Source: Bacteroidales bacterium (lineage in GTDB: Bacteria; Bacteroidota; Bacteroidia; Bacteroidales; F082). Taken from it: a stretch of 64,000 bases of DNA. The translations under genes were made by a program, and so were the position numbers. Of this stretch, positions 53,149 through 61,808 are shown one piece after another. The notes beneath the pieces were generated by a model that did not search any database, was not told where the DNA came from, and saw nothing but the letters and a program-made list of their open reading frames with translations. The stretch's first letter is position 1. The number at the start of each line of letters is the position of its first letter. The stretch lies in NCBI GenBank assembly GCA_023229135.1, contig JALNZT010000021.1, positions 1-64,000 on the forward strand, written 5' to 3'.

Positions 53149-55212
53149 ATGAATAATAAGTTTTTTAGCTTCCTGCAACAACATTATTATGAGCTGTTCA
53201 AAATAACTTTGTTCGCATTTGCAGCCCTGATTGTGATTTGGCTGATGCCGCGTGAGGTGAAATTTCAATATGAGTACAGCAAAGGAAAACCTTGGCAGCA
53301 AGAACCACTTTTTGCGCCTTTTGATTTTGCTATATTCAAATCGGATGAAGCTATTCGACTTGAGCGTCAGGCTGTTCTTGAAAAAATTTATCCATATTTC
53401 GTTTTGGATCAAGAGAAGACTGACGCAGGCAGACAAAGACTGCAAACATTTTTTAATCAGGCCAAACCAGCCGACACAGTTAAAGGCTTGTCAAAGCAGC
53501 AGCAACTGTCCGTTTTGTTAAGTATTTACGACAGCATTCAAAACCGGGGTGTAGTGACTTATCATCCGACATTTGAGAATTTGAAGTCTAGTGACAACAT
53601 AGATGTTATTAAAAATAAAGTTGTTTACCGTGCGAAATTTGGCGATGTTTACACGGTGAAATCCGCCTACGATAAGGCACAAAGCATAATCGATACCCTC
53701 AAAGGGATCGACAAAAAGCTGTTTTCAGAAATTCTGGCCAATGGTTTTGTGCAAAATTTGAGTTACGACGAACGGATGACCACCGCTGAAAACGATGTAG
53801 CGTTGGCACAAATCTCTCCAACTTACGGCATGGTGCAGGAAGGAGAATTAATTATTTCGGCAGGAGAACTCGTTGATAACGAGAAGTTTAACGAAATAAA
53901 CTCCTTGCGAATAGCCTATGAGCAGCGGGTGGGTACAAAGTCTGAGCAAAATGCCCTGATAGCTGGCCAGGCCGTATTGATATTGGCTATTTTTCTGGCT
54001 TTATTTTTCTTTTTAAAAATAATCAGAAAAGATGTTTACGATGAGTTACGCAATATTAACTTTCTGTTAATGTTGATTTTAATGATTTTGATTCCTTCTT
54101 TTTATTTGATTACCTATAATCCCCAGCTGATTATTTTAATGCCTTTTGGCCTGCTACCGATTATCTTGATTACGTTTTTTGACACGCGCATCACGATGAT
54201 GGTCTACCTACTAACGATCACGCTTTTGGGATTGGTTGTTCCAAACCCTTACTTTTTTATGTTTTCGCAGCTGGTCATTGGGTTTGTTGTGCTTTTTGGA
54301 CTTGAAAAGCATAACCGGCGCATTTATTTCTTTCAGACTTCGATTTATATTTTCTTAGGATATGTCATTGTTTACCTGGGTTTCAACTTGATCCAGGAAG
54401 GCGGACTAAGTAATTTTAACTGGATTACTATGGGTGCTTATGCCCTCAATGCGCTTTTTACCATGCTTGGTCTTCCCTTAATTTTCTTTTTGGAATGGGC
54501 ATTTGGGTCAATTACTGATCTCACACTGTTGGAGCTGAGCAATACCAATACACCGCTTTTGCGTGAGCTGGCGCAGAAAGCTCCCGGCACTTTTCAGCAT
54601 TCGATGCAGGTGGCCAATCTGTCGGAAGAAGCTTTGTTTGAAATTGGTGGAAACACTTTGCTGGCACGCACCGGCGCGCTGTATCATGATATTGGAAAAA
54701 TGGATAATCCGGTTTATTTTGTTGAAAACCAGATGGGTGGATACAATCCGCATGACGATATTTCGGCTTCTGAAAGTGCCAGAATTATCGTGGAACACGT
54801 AACCAAAGGCATAGAAAAAGCCCGGAAAGCCAAGCTGCCAGAACAAATCATTGATTTTATCCGCACACATCACGGAAATCGTAGGGTAGAATATTTTTAT
54901 TTCATGGAACAGAAAGCGCATCCCGGCCTCTCGCTGGACGAACGCGATTTTAGCTATCACGGCCCTATCCCATTTTCTAAAGAAACTGCCGTGGTGATGA
55001 TGGCGGATTCGGTGGAAGCTGCCTCACGTAGCATGAAAAGTCCTACCGAGCAGAAGATTAACGACCTGATCGAAAACATCATCAAAAAGCAAATGGATAA
55101 CAACCAGTTTGTGAATGCCAATATCACACTGAAAGAAATTAGTACCGTGAAAAAGATTTTGAAAAAGAAACTGATGAATATTTACCACGTCAGGATTGCT
55201 TATCCGGATTAA
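53149..55212 (+). CDS. PgpH-like 7TM-HD phosphodiesterase
   Basis: A 687-residue inner-membrane protein of the 7TMR-HD family. One N-terminal helix (about 18-35), an extracytoplasmic domain (to about 270), then about seven membrane helices (275-470). The cytoplasmic HD domain has PGTFQHSMQVANL, LYHDIGKMDNP (the HD pair), the second NPHDDIS, and IRTHHGNRR, and ends with MADSVEAASRS. PgpH in Firmicutes breaks down cyclic di-AMP; the same role is likely here but no diadenylate cyclase is in the window. It overlaps the convergent WbqC gene by 23 bp at its 3' end. Confidence 0.88.
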   Translation: MNNKFFSFLQQHYYELFKITLFAFAALIVIWLMPREVKFQYEYSKGKPWQQEPLFAPFDFAIFKSDEAIRLERQAVLEKIYPYFVLDQEKTDAGRQRLQTFFNQAKPADTVKGLSKQQQLSVLLSIYDSIQNRGVVTYHPTFENLKSSDNIDVIKNKVVYRAKFGDVYTVKSAYDKAQSIIDTLKGIDKKLFSEILANGFVQNLSYDERMTTAENDVALAQISPTYGMVQEGELIISAGELVDNEKFNEINSLRIAYEQRVGTKSEQNALIAGQAVLILAIFLALFFFLKIIRKDVYDELRNINFLLMLILMILIPSFYLITYNPQLIILMPFGLLPIILITFFDTRITMMVYLLTITLLGLVVPNPYFFMFSQLVIGFVVLFGLEKHNRRIYFFQTSIYIFLGYVIVYLGFNLIQEGGLSNFNWITMGAYALNALFTMLGLPLIFFLEWAFGSITDLTLLELSNTNTPLLRELAQKAPGTFQHSMQVANLSEEALFEIGGNTLLARTGALYHDIGKMDNPVYFVENQMGGYNPHDDISASESARIIVEHVTKGIEKARKAKLPEQIIDFIRTHHGNRRVEYFYFMEQKAHPGLSLDERDFSYHGPIPFSKETAVVMMADSVEAASRSMKSPTEQKINDLIENIIKKQMDNNQFVNANITLKEISTVKKILKKKLMNIYHVRIAYPD

Positions 55213-55840
55213 AATTGGCTAAGTTTTTTAGATAAATTATACCCTGCGGCCCTTCATTAAATAATAAATCTAATATACTTAAATCAGCCTGAAACGGATA
55301 TTTATGGGCGTAAACCTGGTAATATTCTGGAAAAACGTCCTTCTGAAAAGGACTTTTCGGACTAAAAGTGTTTCTGTAGTCTGCCTCAAATGCTGATGAT
55401 TGCGCATACTGTGTAGTATATGTATAACTTAAATCTATTTTCAACAGCTTTAAAATCAGTTTAAAAGCACGGTCATTTAATGTCATAAGCGTTTCGTATT
55501 GCTGATTAAAAACCGGCAACAGATCGTCAATATAAAAGTCGTAAAAAGGGGAAGCTTTGTAAGCTGTTTCCAGTGCCCTCTTGTGCAGCCGCTGCCAGGG
55601 ATCCGCCTCACTAATTTTAATTTCAGCAGTACGCGTTTGGTTGCCAAAAGGTTTGCGTACCGGAACTGTCAGGCTTTGTAAGCCATTGGCTGTGGTGATA
55701 ACACAGCGGTTTCGATAAGTTTGTTTGGGATATGTTTCCTGTGTCTCAATCAAAAATCGGCCTTCTTTTAAACACTGACTTAAATAGCTGACAGGCGGGA
55801 AGTAGGCCGTTGAGAAAACTGTTAATTGAGAATTTTGCAT
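55190..55840 (-). CDS. WbqC-family protein
   Basis: About 216 residues, soluble. The N-terminal VFSTAYFPPVSYLSQCL and YRNRCVITTANGLQSLTVPV are hallmarks of the WbqC-like family (PF08889), followed by KISEADPWQRLHKRALETAY and KASPFYDFYID. Members are found in polysaccharide loci and next to unrelated genes and have no proven reaction; glycine N-acyl or sugar-modification roles have been suggested. The frame opens at 55915, but ATG 55840 starts the conserved region. It is convergent with the PgpH-like gene, with which it shares 23 bp, and downstream of a terminator that ends the thioredoxin pair. Confidence 0.8.
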   Translation of the reverse strand: MQNSQLTVFSTAYFPPVSYLSQCLKEGRFLIETQETYPKQTYRNRCVITTANGLQSLTVPVRKPFGNQTRTAEIKISEADPWQRLHKRALETAYKASPFYDFYIDDLLPVFNQQYETLMTLNDRAFKLILKLLKIDLSYTYTTQYAQSSAFEADYRNTFSPKSPFQKDVFPEYYQVYAHKYPFQADLSILDLLFNEGPQGIIYLKNLANFNPDKQS

Positions 55841-55885
55841 CTGCAAAAATAGAAAATAGAAGACTGATTTGGTAAAAAATGCCAT

Positions 55886-55918
55886 AAAAAAACCGTTGTC
55901 GGATTTCTCCAACAACGG
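55886..55918 (-). terminator. Terminator after the thioredoxin pair
   Basis: On the - strand CCGTTGT (55918-55912) pairs with ACAACGG (55899-55893) and is followed by a run of T (55892-55886). Confidence 0.8.
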
Positions 55919-55939
55919 GTTTTACTTTTTTTCTCTGAA

Positions 55940-56293
55940 TTATTTTTTCAGCAACACATCTTCGATGGCTTTTTTCATCGAATCTTTTGGCAGTGCGCCC
56001 ATAGCCATTTGTGGCTGGCCGTCGCTGGGGCAAAACAAAAGTGATGGAATGCTTTTGATGCCAAAAGCACCTGCTAATTCTGTTTCGGCCTCAGTATCAA
56101 TTTTATAGATATTGATTTTGCCTTCATATTCCTTTGAAAGTTCTTCCAGAATAGGAGCAACCATTTTGCAAGGCTGACACCAATCGGCGTAAAAATCGAT
56201 CAGACAAGGCAGCTCGCCTTCAAATTTCCAATCTTTATTTTCTTCGTAATTAAAAACTTTTTCCAGAAAAGTCTCTTTAGTTAAATGTTCCAT
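55940..56293 (-). CDS. Thioredoxin (cytoplasmic)
   Basis: A 117-residue thioredoxin with active site DWCQPCK (Cys39, Cys42) in IDFYADWCQPCK and the cis-proline loop IKSIPSLLF. The standard second residue of the motif is Gly; Gln is a variant. There is no signal peptide, so it is cytoplasmic. It follows a lipoprotein thioredoxin by 5 bp and both have nearly the same C-terminal layout (DGQPQMAMGAL and DGQPMMQAGAL), so they arose by duplication and are cotranscribed. Confidence 0.92.
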   Translation of the reverse strand: MEHLTKETFLEKVFNYEENKDWKFEGELPCLIDFYADWCQPCKMVAPILEELSKEYEGKINIYKIDTEAETELAGAFGIKSIPSLLFCPSDGQPQMAMGALPKDSMKKAIEDVLLKK

Positions 56294-56298
56294 TTTTA

Positions 56299-56826
56299 TT
56301 ATTTTGTTGGATTCGTGCTTTGTTTAATTAACTGCTCATCAATAATTTGACGATACATTTCTTCGGTCAATGCGCCAGCTTGCATCATCGGCTGTCCGTC
56401 AACAGGTGTAAACAATACCGATGGAATACTCTGAACCTGAAACACAGCCGCAAGCTTTTGCTGGTTGTCCACGTCAATCTTATAGATAATGAGTTTGCCT
56501 TCGTATTCTTTGGCTAACTTTTCCATGATGGGTGCTATTTTGCGACAAGGCGCACACCAATCGGCGTAGAAGTCAATAACGGCCGGAAGCTCACCTTCGT
56601 AAACCCAGTTTTGTGGGTTTTCTTCAAAGTTCCACACTTTTTCTACAAAAGTTTCGTAGGTGAGATGGATGGGTTTACCAGCAGTATTTTCTTCAGAATT
56701 AAGGCCGGATTTTTCCATGTTGAGCGTTTCGCCGTCGTTGGTTTGCTTTCCGGTAGTACTGTTGCAAGCCGTTGCCAGCATGAAAACGCTTGCCAGTAAG
56801 ACTATAGATTTTTTAATCATATTCAA
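56299..56826 (-). CDS. Thioredoxin-domain lipoprotein
   Basis: A 175-residue protein with a lipoprotein signal peptide (lipobox ATAC, Cys21), a linker rich in Asn, Glu and Gly (22-55), and a thioredoxin domain with DWCAPCR (Cys91, Cys94) and VQSIPSVLF. It should be anchored in the periplasm-facing side of the inner or outer membrane, where it could reduce or oxidise envelope disulfides; electrons would need a membrane donor such as CcdA/DsbD that is not in the window. First gene of the pair with the cytoplasmic thioredoxin. A TATTTTTG -7-like element lies at 56864-56857 on the - strand. Confidence 0.9.
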   Translation of the reverse strand: MNMIKKSIVLLASVFMLATACNSTTGKQTNDGETLNMEKSGLNSEENTAGKPIHLTYETFVEKVWNFEENPQNWVYEGELPAVIDFYADWCAPCRKIAPIMEKLAKEYEGKLIIYKIDVDNQQKLAAVFQVQSIPSVLFTPVDGQPMMQAGALTEEMYRQIIDEQLIKQSTNPTK

Positions 56827-56944
56827 TTTGGGGTTAATGTGATTTTAAATTCTGTGCAAAAATATACAATTTTGTTTTAAATCGCTTAAACATCACTAAT
56901 TTTTTGTACATTTGCTTTCAAAGACTGTTCCAAAAAAATAAATT

Positions 56945-56970
56945 CGGTCTGTTTCTTGTTTCTCAGACCG
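56945..56970. repeat. Leader hairpin upstream of the zinc-ribbon gene
   Basis: CGGTCTG (56945-56951) and CAGACCG (56964-56970) form a perfect 7-bp stem around a pyrimidine-rich loop. A -7-like TACATTTG at 56907-56914 would put it in the mRNA leader of the gene at 57020. No T-run follows on the + strand. Confidence 0.5.
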
Positions 56971-57019
56971 GAAGAAAATTAATAAAATCACAAATATTCT
57001 TGAAAGATAAAAGTTTAAG

Positions 57020-57460
57020 ATGACCCAAAAAATTGCTGAAGCTTTGCCGCTACCAAATGAAAATTTAGCTACTGAAAGCCGCATCCTGGAGGCACTTGCT
57101 GCCTATAAATGGCGTGATGGCTACGTTTGTCGCAAGTGTGGGCATGATCGTTTTTGCCATGGAAAAAAGCCCTTTTCACGCCGGTGTACCAAATGTAAAT
57201 CTGAGGAATCAGCAACTTCACATACCATTTTTCATCGCTGTAAAATTCCTTTGACAGAAGCTGTCAGACTGGCCGAAATGGTCTGCAAACAGCCGGATGT
57301 GTCATCTTATGAAATCAGCCGGGTTTTCGATAAGCGCCAAATGACTTGCTGGAAATTTAAAACCCGCATCACTGAATGCCTTGAAGACACAGAGAAAGCA
57401 CGGCTTTTAAAACTCCTTATCAAAGAATTACCCAAACAAACAAAAGCCGTTAGTACTTAA
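57020..57460 (+). CDS. Orphan transposase zinc-ribbon protein (IS1595-type N-terminal domain)
   Basis: A 146-residue protein. Residues 25-110 match the zinc-ribbon and helix-turn-helix N-terminus of IS1595-type transposases: YKWRDGYVCRKCGHDRFCHGK then RRCTKCKSEESATSHTIFH with four metal-binding Cys (CRKC and CTKC), and later SSYEISRVFDKRQMTCWKFKTR. The catalytic DDE domain (ISXO2-like) is absent and there is no second open frame to supply it; no inverted repeats or target duplication were seen. It may be an old remnant, but it keeps a full frame, its own -7-like element and leader hairpin, so a domesticated DNA-binding protein is plausible. Confidence 0.7.
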   Translation: MTQKIAEALPLPNENLATESRILEALAAYKWRDGYVCRKCGHDRFCHGKKPFSRRCTKCKSEESATSHTIFHRCKIPLTEAVRLAEMVCKQPDVSSYEISRVFDKRQMTCWKFKTRITECLEDTEKARLLKLLIKELPKQTKAVST

Positions 57461-57522
57461 AATTGGCAGGCAGTCTTTCCCACATTCCTATTCGTTGCAA
57501 ACAATTTATAGCCTTAAATGCC

Positions 57523-57552
57523 TTGTTAACTGCTGCGAAAGCACTACTTTTG
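57523..57552 (+). promoter_or_regulatory. Promoter of hutI
   Basis: TTG (57523-57525), 19 bp, then TACTTTTG (57545-57552) is a near-perfect Bacteroidota promoter. Transcription would start near 57558, just before ATG 57582. Confidence 0.6.
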
Positions 57553-57581
57553 TGCAGTTTAAATCAAAAAAATCAAGGCTT

Positions 57582-58832
57582 ATGTTATTGCTGCATTCAA
57601 TTAAGGAACTTATTGGTATTGAGGAAGATGGTCGACTCCTTCTGCGTGGAAAAGAAATGTCGGAAGTGCAAACTATTCGGGAAGCATTTCTCTTAATAGA
57701 AGGTGACAAAATTACTGACTATGGCAAAATGACAGCAGAACGCTTCTCTGCGTTAAAGGCCCGCATTCCTGCCAAAGATCAAATTGACGCTGCCGGAAAA
57801 CTTGTGATGCCGGCCTTTTGCGACAGCCATACACACCTTGTTTATCCCGCCTCGCGCGAAATCGAATATATCGACAAAATTAAGGGCCTCAGCTACGAGG
57901 AAATTGCTAAAAGGGGAGGAGGAATCTTGAACTCGGCCAGACGTATGCAGGAAGTTTCTGAAGATGAACTTTACCAAAGCGCCCTGGAACGCCTGGATGA
58001 AATTACTAAAATGGGAACCGGTGCGGTGGAAATTAAGAGTGGCTACGGCCTCACCACCGAATCCGAGTTGAAGATGCTTCGCGTAATTAAAAGACTGAAA
58101 GCCAATTCGCCATTGGAGATTAAATCCTCTTTTTTGGGTGCGCATGCCGTTCCTATGGAATACCGTGGCAGGCAATCGGACTATGTGGATTTGGTCATCA
58201 ACGAAATGATTCCGATGGTAGCCGCCGAAGACCTTGCTGATTATATTGATGTGTTCTGCGACAAAGGATTTTTCACGGTTGAAGATACCGATCGCATCTT
58301 AAATGCCGGCATGAAATACGGCCTGCAACCAAAAATTCATGCCAATGAGTTAGATTATTCAGGTGGAATTCAGGTGGGTGTGAAATATAATGCGATATCG
58401 GTTGATCATCTTGAATTTACTGGCGATGCAGAAATTGAAGCTTTGCTGAATTCAGATACCATGCCGACCATTTTGCCGGGAGCAGCATTTTTCTTAAATA
58501 TGGTGTATGCACCCGCGCGAAAAATGATTAACGCCGGCTTGCCCGTGGCGATGGCCTCCGACTTTAATCCCGGCTCATCACCTTCGGGCAATATGCAACT
58601 CATCCTTTCCATGGCAAGTATTTTATACCGTCTCACACCCGAAGAAGGATTGAATGCCTGCACTTTAAATAGTGCCTACGCAATGGGAATCAGTGACATA
58701 GCCGGAAGCATTACCATAGGCAAACTGGCAAATCTACTTATTACCAACCCTATGGATAGCCTGGCTTATATGCCCTATTATTATGGTGTTAATAAGGTGA
58801 ATCAGATGATCATCAAAGGTAAATTGCAGTAA
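57582..58832 (+). CDS. hutI: Imidazolonepropionase
   Basis: A 416-residue amidohydrolase that opens 4-imidazolone-5-propionate to N-formimino-L-glutamate, the third step of histidine breakdown. Metal-binding HxH is His83 and His85 in CDSHTHLVYP; further motifs are EIKSGYGLTTESELKML, FLGAHAVP, KIHANELDYSGG and ASDFNPGSSPSGNM, all typical. The frame opens at 57495, but that start lies upstream of a promoter, so ATG 57582 was chosen. The next gene, ftcD, uses its product. Histidine ammonia-lyase and urocanase are not in the window. Confidence 0.95.
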   Translation: MLLLHSIKELIGIEEDGRLLLRGKEMSEVQTIREAFLLIEGDKITDYGKMTAERFSALKARIPAKDQIDAAGKLVMPAFCDSHTHLVYPASREIEYIDKIKGLSYEEIAKRGGGILNSARRMQEVSEDELYQSALERLDEITKMGTGAVEIKSGYGLTTESELKMLRVIKRLKANSPLEIKSSFLGAHAVPMEYRGRQSDYVDLVINEMIPMVAAEDLADYIDVFCDKGFFTVEDTDRILNAGMKYGLQPKIHANELDYSGGIQVGVKYNAISVDHLEFTGDAEIEALLNSDTMPTILPGAAFFLNMVYAPARKMINAGLPVAMASDFNPGSSPSGNMQLILSMASILYRLTPEEGLNACTLNSAYAMGISDIAGSITIGKLANLLITNPMDSLAYMPYYYGVNKVNQMIIKGKLQ

Positions 58833-58962
58833 AAAATTTGAACGGTCTTTGAAAGAAAGCCTTGTCTTCGACCTTTTCTTATCAAAGCCATAGAAATAAG
58901 GAGTTTTCTTGCTAAACAGTAAAATAGGATTGAAAAATCAATAATTATAAAAATTTGGAAAT

Positions 58963-60657
58963 ATGAAAAAACTTATCGAATGCGTACCAAATTTCAGCGA
59001 GGGCGTGGATATGCAAATCATAAAACAAATCACTGATCAAATTGAATCGGTTGAAGGTGTTAGCCTGCTCGATGTTGATCCGGGAGTTGCTACCAACAGA
59101 ACGGTTGTAACGATGGTTGGCACGCCCGACGAGGTGATTGAAGCTGCCTTTTTAGCCGTGAAAAAAGCCTCGGAAATCATTGATATGCGTAAGCACAAAG
59201 GCGAACATCCGCGCATGGGTGCTACAGACGTTTGTCCTTTGATTCCGGTGGCGAATATCACTATGGAAGAAACCGTAGAATATGCCCGGAAACTTGCTGA
59301 AAGAATTGGTAATGAGTTAGATGTATCGGTCTATTGTTACGAAAATGCAGCTTTAAAACCAGAGCGCCGTAACCTGGCAAACTGTCGCGCTGGCGAATAT
59401 GAAGGTCTTGCCGAGAAGTTTAGCAAACCGGAATGGAAACCGGATTTTGGACCTGCAAAATTAAATGCCAAAGCTGGAGCTACCGCTGTTGGTGCCCGCG
59501 ATTTTTTAGTCGCTTTTAACGTAAACCTCAACACAACATCCACCAGAAGAGCCAATTCCATTGCCTTTGATGTGCGTGAGCGTGGTCGCGTTAAACGGGA
59601 AGGAAACCCCATCACCGGAAAAATTGTAAAAGATGAAAATGGCAGTCCCGTTCATATCCCTGGCAGCTTAAAAGCCGTGAAAGCCATTGGCTGGTTTATC
59701 GAAGAATATGGCGTGGCACAAATTTCTATGAACCTCACCAATGTCAGCATAACGCCTGTTCATATCGCTTTTGACGAGGTGTGCCGCAAGGCTGATGCAC
59801 GTGGCATTCGCGTTACAGGCTCCGAATTGGTTGGGCTTATTCCACTAAAAGCCATGATTGATGCCGGAAAATATTTCCTGACCAAACAGCAACGTTCGCT
59901 TGGCGTTGATGATGCTGAGCTGATAAAAATTGCCATCAAGTCGATGGGATTAGATGAGCTGAAGCCTTTTGTTCCGGAAGAAAAAATCATTGAGTACAAA
60001 ATGGCAGCTGCCGATAAGCAGAGGTTGCTTGTAAAAATGACTGCCACGGGTTTTGCCAATGAAACAGCTTCTGAAACGCCTACTCCAGGTGGTGGATCCG
60101 TTTCAGCTTATCTCGGTGCTTTGGGTGCCTCATTGGGAACAATGGTGGCCAACCTCTCAGCACATAAGCGTGGCTGGGACGAGCGTTGGGAGTTTTTCTC
60201 TGAGTGGGCCGAAAAGGGGCAAATAATCAAAGACAGATTACTTTATTTAGTTGATGAAGATACCCGCGCCTACAATAAAATCATAGACGCTTTTGGCTTG
60301 CCCAAGAAAACGGAAGCTGACAAAGCAGTCAGAAAACAAGCTATAGAAGATGCTTCAAAATATGCCATCGAGATACCTTTTAAGGTGATGGAAGTGAGTC
60401 TGCAGTCAATGGACCTGATTGAAGCCATGGCTAAAGAAGGAAATCCAAATTCTGTTTCAGATGCCGGCGTAGGTGCAGTTTGTGCCCGGGCAGCCGTGAT
60501 GGGCTCCTATCTCAATGTGCAAATTAATGCTGCCGGTATTGATGATAAAGCGTTTGCCAAGAAAAAAGTTGAGGCTGGCGAAAAAATTATGGCAGCAGCC
60601 ATTGAGCGTGAGCAGCTGGTATTGAAACAGGTGTACAAAGTGATTAACAAGGATTGA
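58963..60657 (+). CDS. ftcD: Formiminotransferase-cyclodeaminase
   Basis: A 564-residue bifunctional enzyme. Residues 1-330 transfer the formimino group from N-formiminoglutamate to tetrahydrofolate (ECVPNFSEG at the start; catalytic His82 in KGEHPRMGATDVCPL). Residues about 350-560 form the cyclodeaminase that yields 5,10-methenyl-THF and ammonia (ASETPTPGGGSVSAYLGALG). The full fusion is as in mammals and many Bacteroidota. It follows hutI by 130 bp on the same strand, so histidine carbon enters the folate pool here. MarC is encoded 4 bp later. Confidence 0.95.
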   Translation: MKKLIECVPNFSEGVDMQIIKQITDQIESVEGVSLLDVDPGVATNRTVVTMVGTPDEVIEAAFLAVKKASEIIDMRKHKGEHPRMGATDVCPLIPVANITMEETVEYARKLAERIGNELDVSVYCYENAALKPERRNLANCRAGEYEGLAEKFSKPEWKPDFGPAKLNAKAGATAVGARDFLVAFNVNLNTTSTRRANSIAFDVRERGRVKREGNPITGKIVKDENGSPVHIPGSLKAVKAIGWFIEEYGVAQISMNLTNVSITPVHIAFDEVCRKADARGIRVTGSELVGLIPLKAMIDAGKYFLTKQQRSLGVDDAELIKIAIKSMGLDELKPFVPEEKIIEYKMAAADKQRLLVKMTATGFANETASETPTPGGGSVSAYLGALGASLGTMVANLSAHKRGWDERWEFFSEWAEKGQIIKDRLLYLVDEDTRAYNKIIDAFGLPKKTEADKAVRKQAIEDASKYAIEIPFKVMEVSLQSMDLIEAMAKEGNPNSVSDAGVGAVCARAAVMGSYLNVQINAAGIDDKAFAKKKVEAGEKIMAAAIEREQLVLKQVYKVINKD

Positions 60658-60661
60658 TAAA

Positions 60662-61303
60662 GTGGAAACAGCCAATTATTTTACGCTGCTCTTGCTGTAT
60701 ATGACGTCTTTCATTACGCTGATGAACCCTTTGGGAATCTTGCCGGTCTTTTTAACGATGACCAGCGAACTAGATAAAAAAGGCAGGCAGCGGACAGCGA
60801 TAAAATCATTGATAACAGCATTTTTCACCCTCATAGCTTTTGCTTTTGGGGGTCAAATGCTGTTTAACTTCTTTGGTATTTCGGTCGCCGGACTAAAAGT
60901 TGTGGGTGGTGTTTTGTTCTTTATACTGGGTTATGAGATGCTCAACGCACGCCTGAGTAGGATAAGATTGACGCCGGAAGAGGTGAAATCCTATGAAAAT
61001 GATGTGTCAATCACCCCTTTGGGAATTCCGATGATTGCCGGCCCGGGCTCAATTACTAACGCTATCATTTTAATGGATCAAAGCACGACTGTTGTCGAGA
61101 GGTCTGTTCTTATTGCCTCAATTTTTGCAGTTTGCCTGATAATTCTGATAATTTTATTGAGTGGCAACTCCATAATGAAAGTGCTGGGTGATACCGGAAA
61201 TAAAGTCCTGATGAAGTTAATGGGACTAATTGTAATGGTGTTGGCTGTTGAATTTTTCTTCACAGGAATTACGCCTTATATGAAAACGATTTTCAATCTT
61301 TAA
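60662..61303 (+). CDS. MarC-family integral membrane protein
   Basis: A 213-residue inner-membrane protein with six predicted helices. Family motifs are MNPLGILPVFLTMT in the first helix region, GGVLFFILGYEML, and the conserved ITPLGIPMIAGPGSI. The start is GTG (60662), 4 bp after the ftcD stop, so it is cotranscribed and perhaps coupled with ftcD. The family was once linked to antibiotic resistance, later not supported; substrate unknown. The link with histidine breakdown is only positional. Confidence 0.9.
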   Translation: METANYFTLLLLYMTSFITLMNPLGILPVFLTMTSELDKKGRQRTAIKSLITAFFTLIAFAFGGQMLFNFFGISVAGLKVVGGVLFFILGYEMLNARLSRIRLTPEEVKSYENDVSITPLGIPMIAGPGSITNAIILMDQSTTVVERSVLIASIFAVCLIILIILLSGNSIMKVLGDTGNKVLMKLMGLIVMVLAVEFFFTGITPYMKTIFNL

Positions 61304-61344
61304 AGAAAAAGAGAGAAATAATAGGATAATAGAAAGAAAATGGA

Positions 61345-61352
61345 TACTTTTG
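61345..61352 (+). promoter_or_regulatory. Probable -7 element of the rpmG operon
   Basis: TACTTTTG matches TAnnTTTG, about 30 bp before the rpmG start codon. No TTG was found at the -33 position, so the support is partial. Confidence 0.4.
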
Positions 61353-61380
61353 CCGTCCGAAATTTTGAAAGAAAAGAAAC

Positions 61381-61569
61381 ATGGCCAAGAAAAGTAAAGA
61401 CGCTAGAGTGCAGGTAATTTTAGAATGCACTGAGCACAAAACCAGCGGAATGCCTGGTACGTCAAGGTATATCTCTACAAAGAATAAGAAGAATACGCCT
61501 GAGCGTTTGGAAATAAAAAAGTATAACCCGATTCTCAAAAAGATGACGGTGCATAAAGAAATTAAATAA
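61381..61569 (+). CDS. rpmG: Ribosomal protein bL33
   Basis: A 62-residue basic protein of the large ribosomal subunit. The sequence MAKKSKDARVQVILECTEHK, RYISTKNKKNTPERLEIKKY and NPILKKMTVHKEIK is the standard L33 pattern. The zinc-binding CxxC pairs are missing, so this is the zinc-free type. In many Bacteroidota rpmB (L28) precedes it; here rpmB is not adjacent. It starts a short operon with the DUF4295 gene and ftsY. Confidence 0.97.
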   Translation: MAKKSKDARVQVILECTEHKTSGMPGTSRYISTKNKKNTPERLEIKKYNPILKKMTVHKEIK

Positions 61570-61577
61570 TTTGAGTT

Positions 61578-61733
61578 ATGGCAAAGAAAGTAGTTGCGAC
61601 CCTTCAGTCTTCCAGCGGAAAAGAATACGCGAAAGTTATTAGAATGACCAAATCACCTAAATCAGGTGCTTATGCCTTTTCGGAAACTACGGTTCCTAAT
61701 GAAAAGGTTCAGGAATTTCTGAGCAAAAGATAA
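61578..61733 (+). CDS. DUF4295 small protein
   Basis: A 51-residue basic protein (starts MAKKVVATLQSSSGKEYAKV, ends KVQEFLSKR), too short for most gene finders. It matches the DUF4295 family, which in Bacteroidota is almost always found just after rpmG. It lies 8 bp after L33. Its function is unknown; the basic charge and constant ribosomal-protein neighbourhood point to a ribosome-associated role. Confidence 0.85.
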   Translation: MAKKVVATLQSSSGKEYAKVIRMTKSPKSGAYAFSETTVPNEKVQEFLSKR

Positions 61734-61808
61734 TGATACCATTTTAACGATGAATGGAGCTTTTCCGATTTTTTATTGGAAGAGCTTTTTTCGTATAAAA
61801 TAATGCGC

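Noticed and set aside
56945..56970. Terminal inverted repeat of an insertion sequence around the zinc-ribbon gene
   Set aside because: No matching inverted copy was found after the gene at 57460, and no target duplication is visible.
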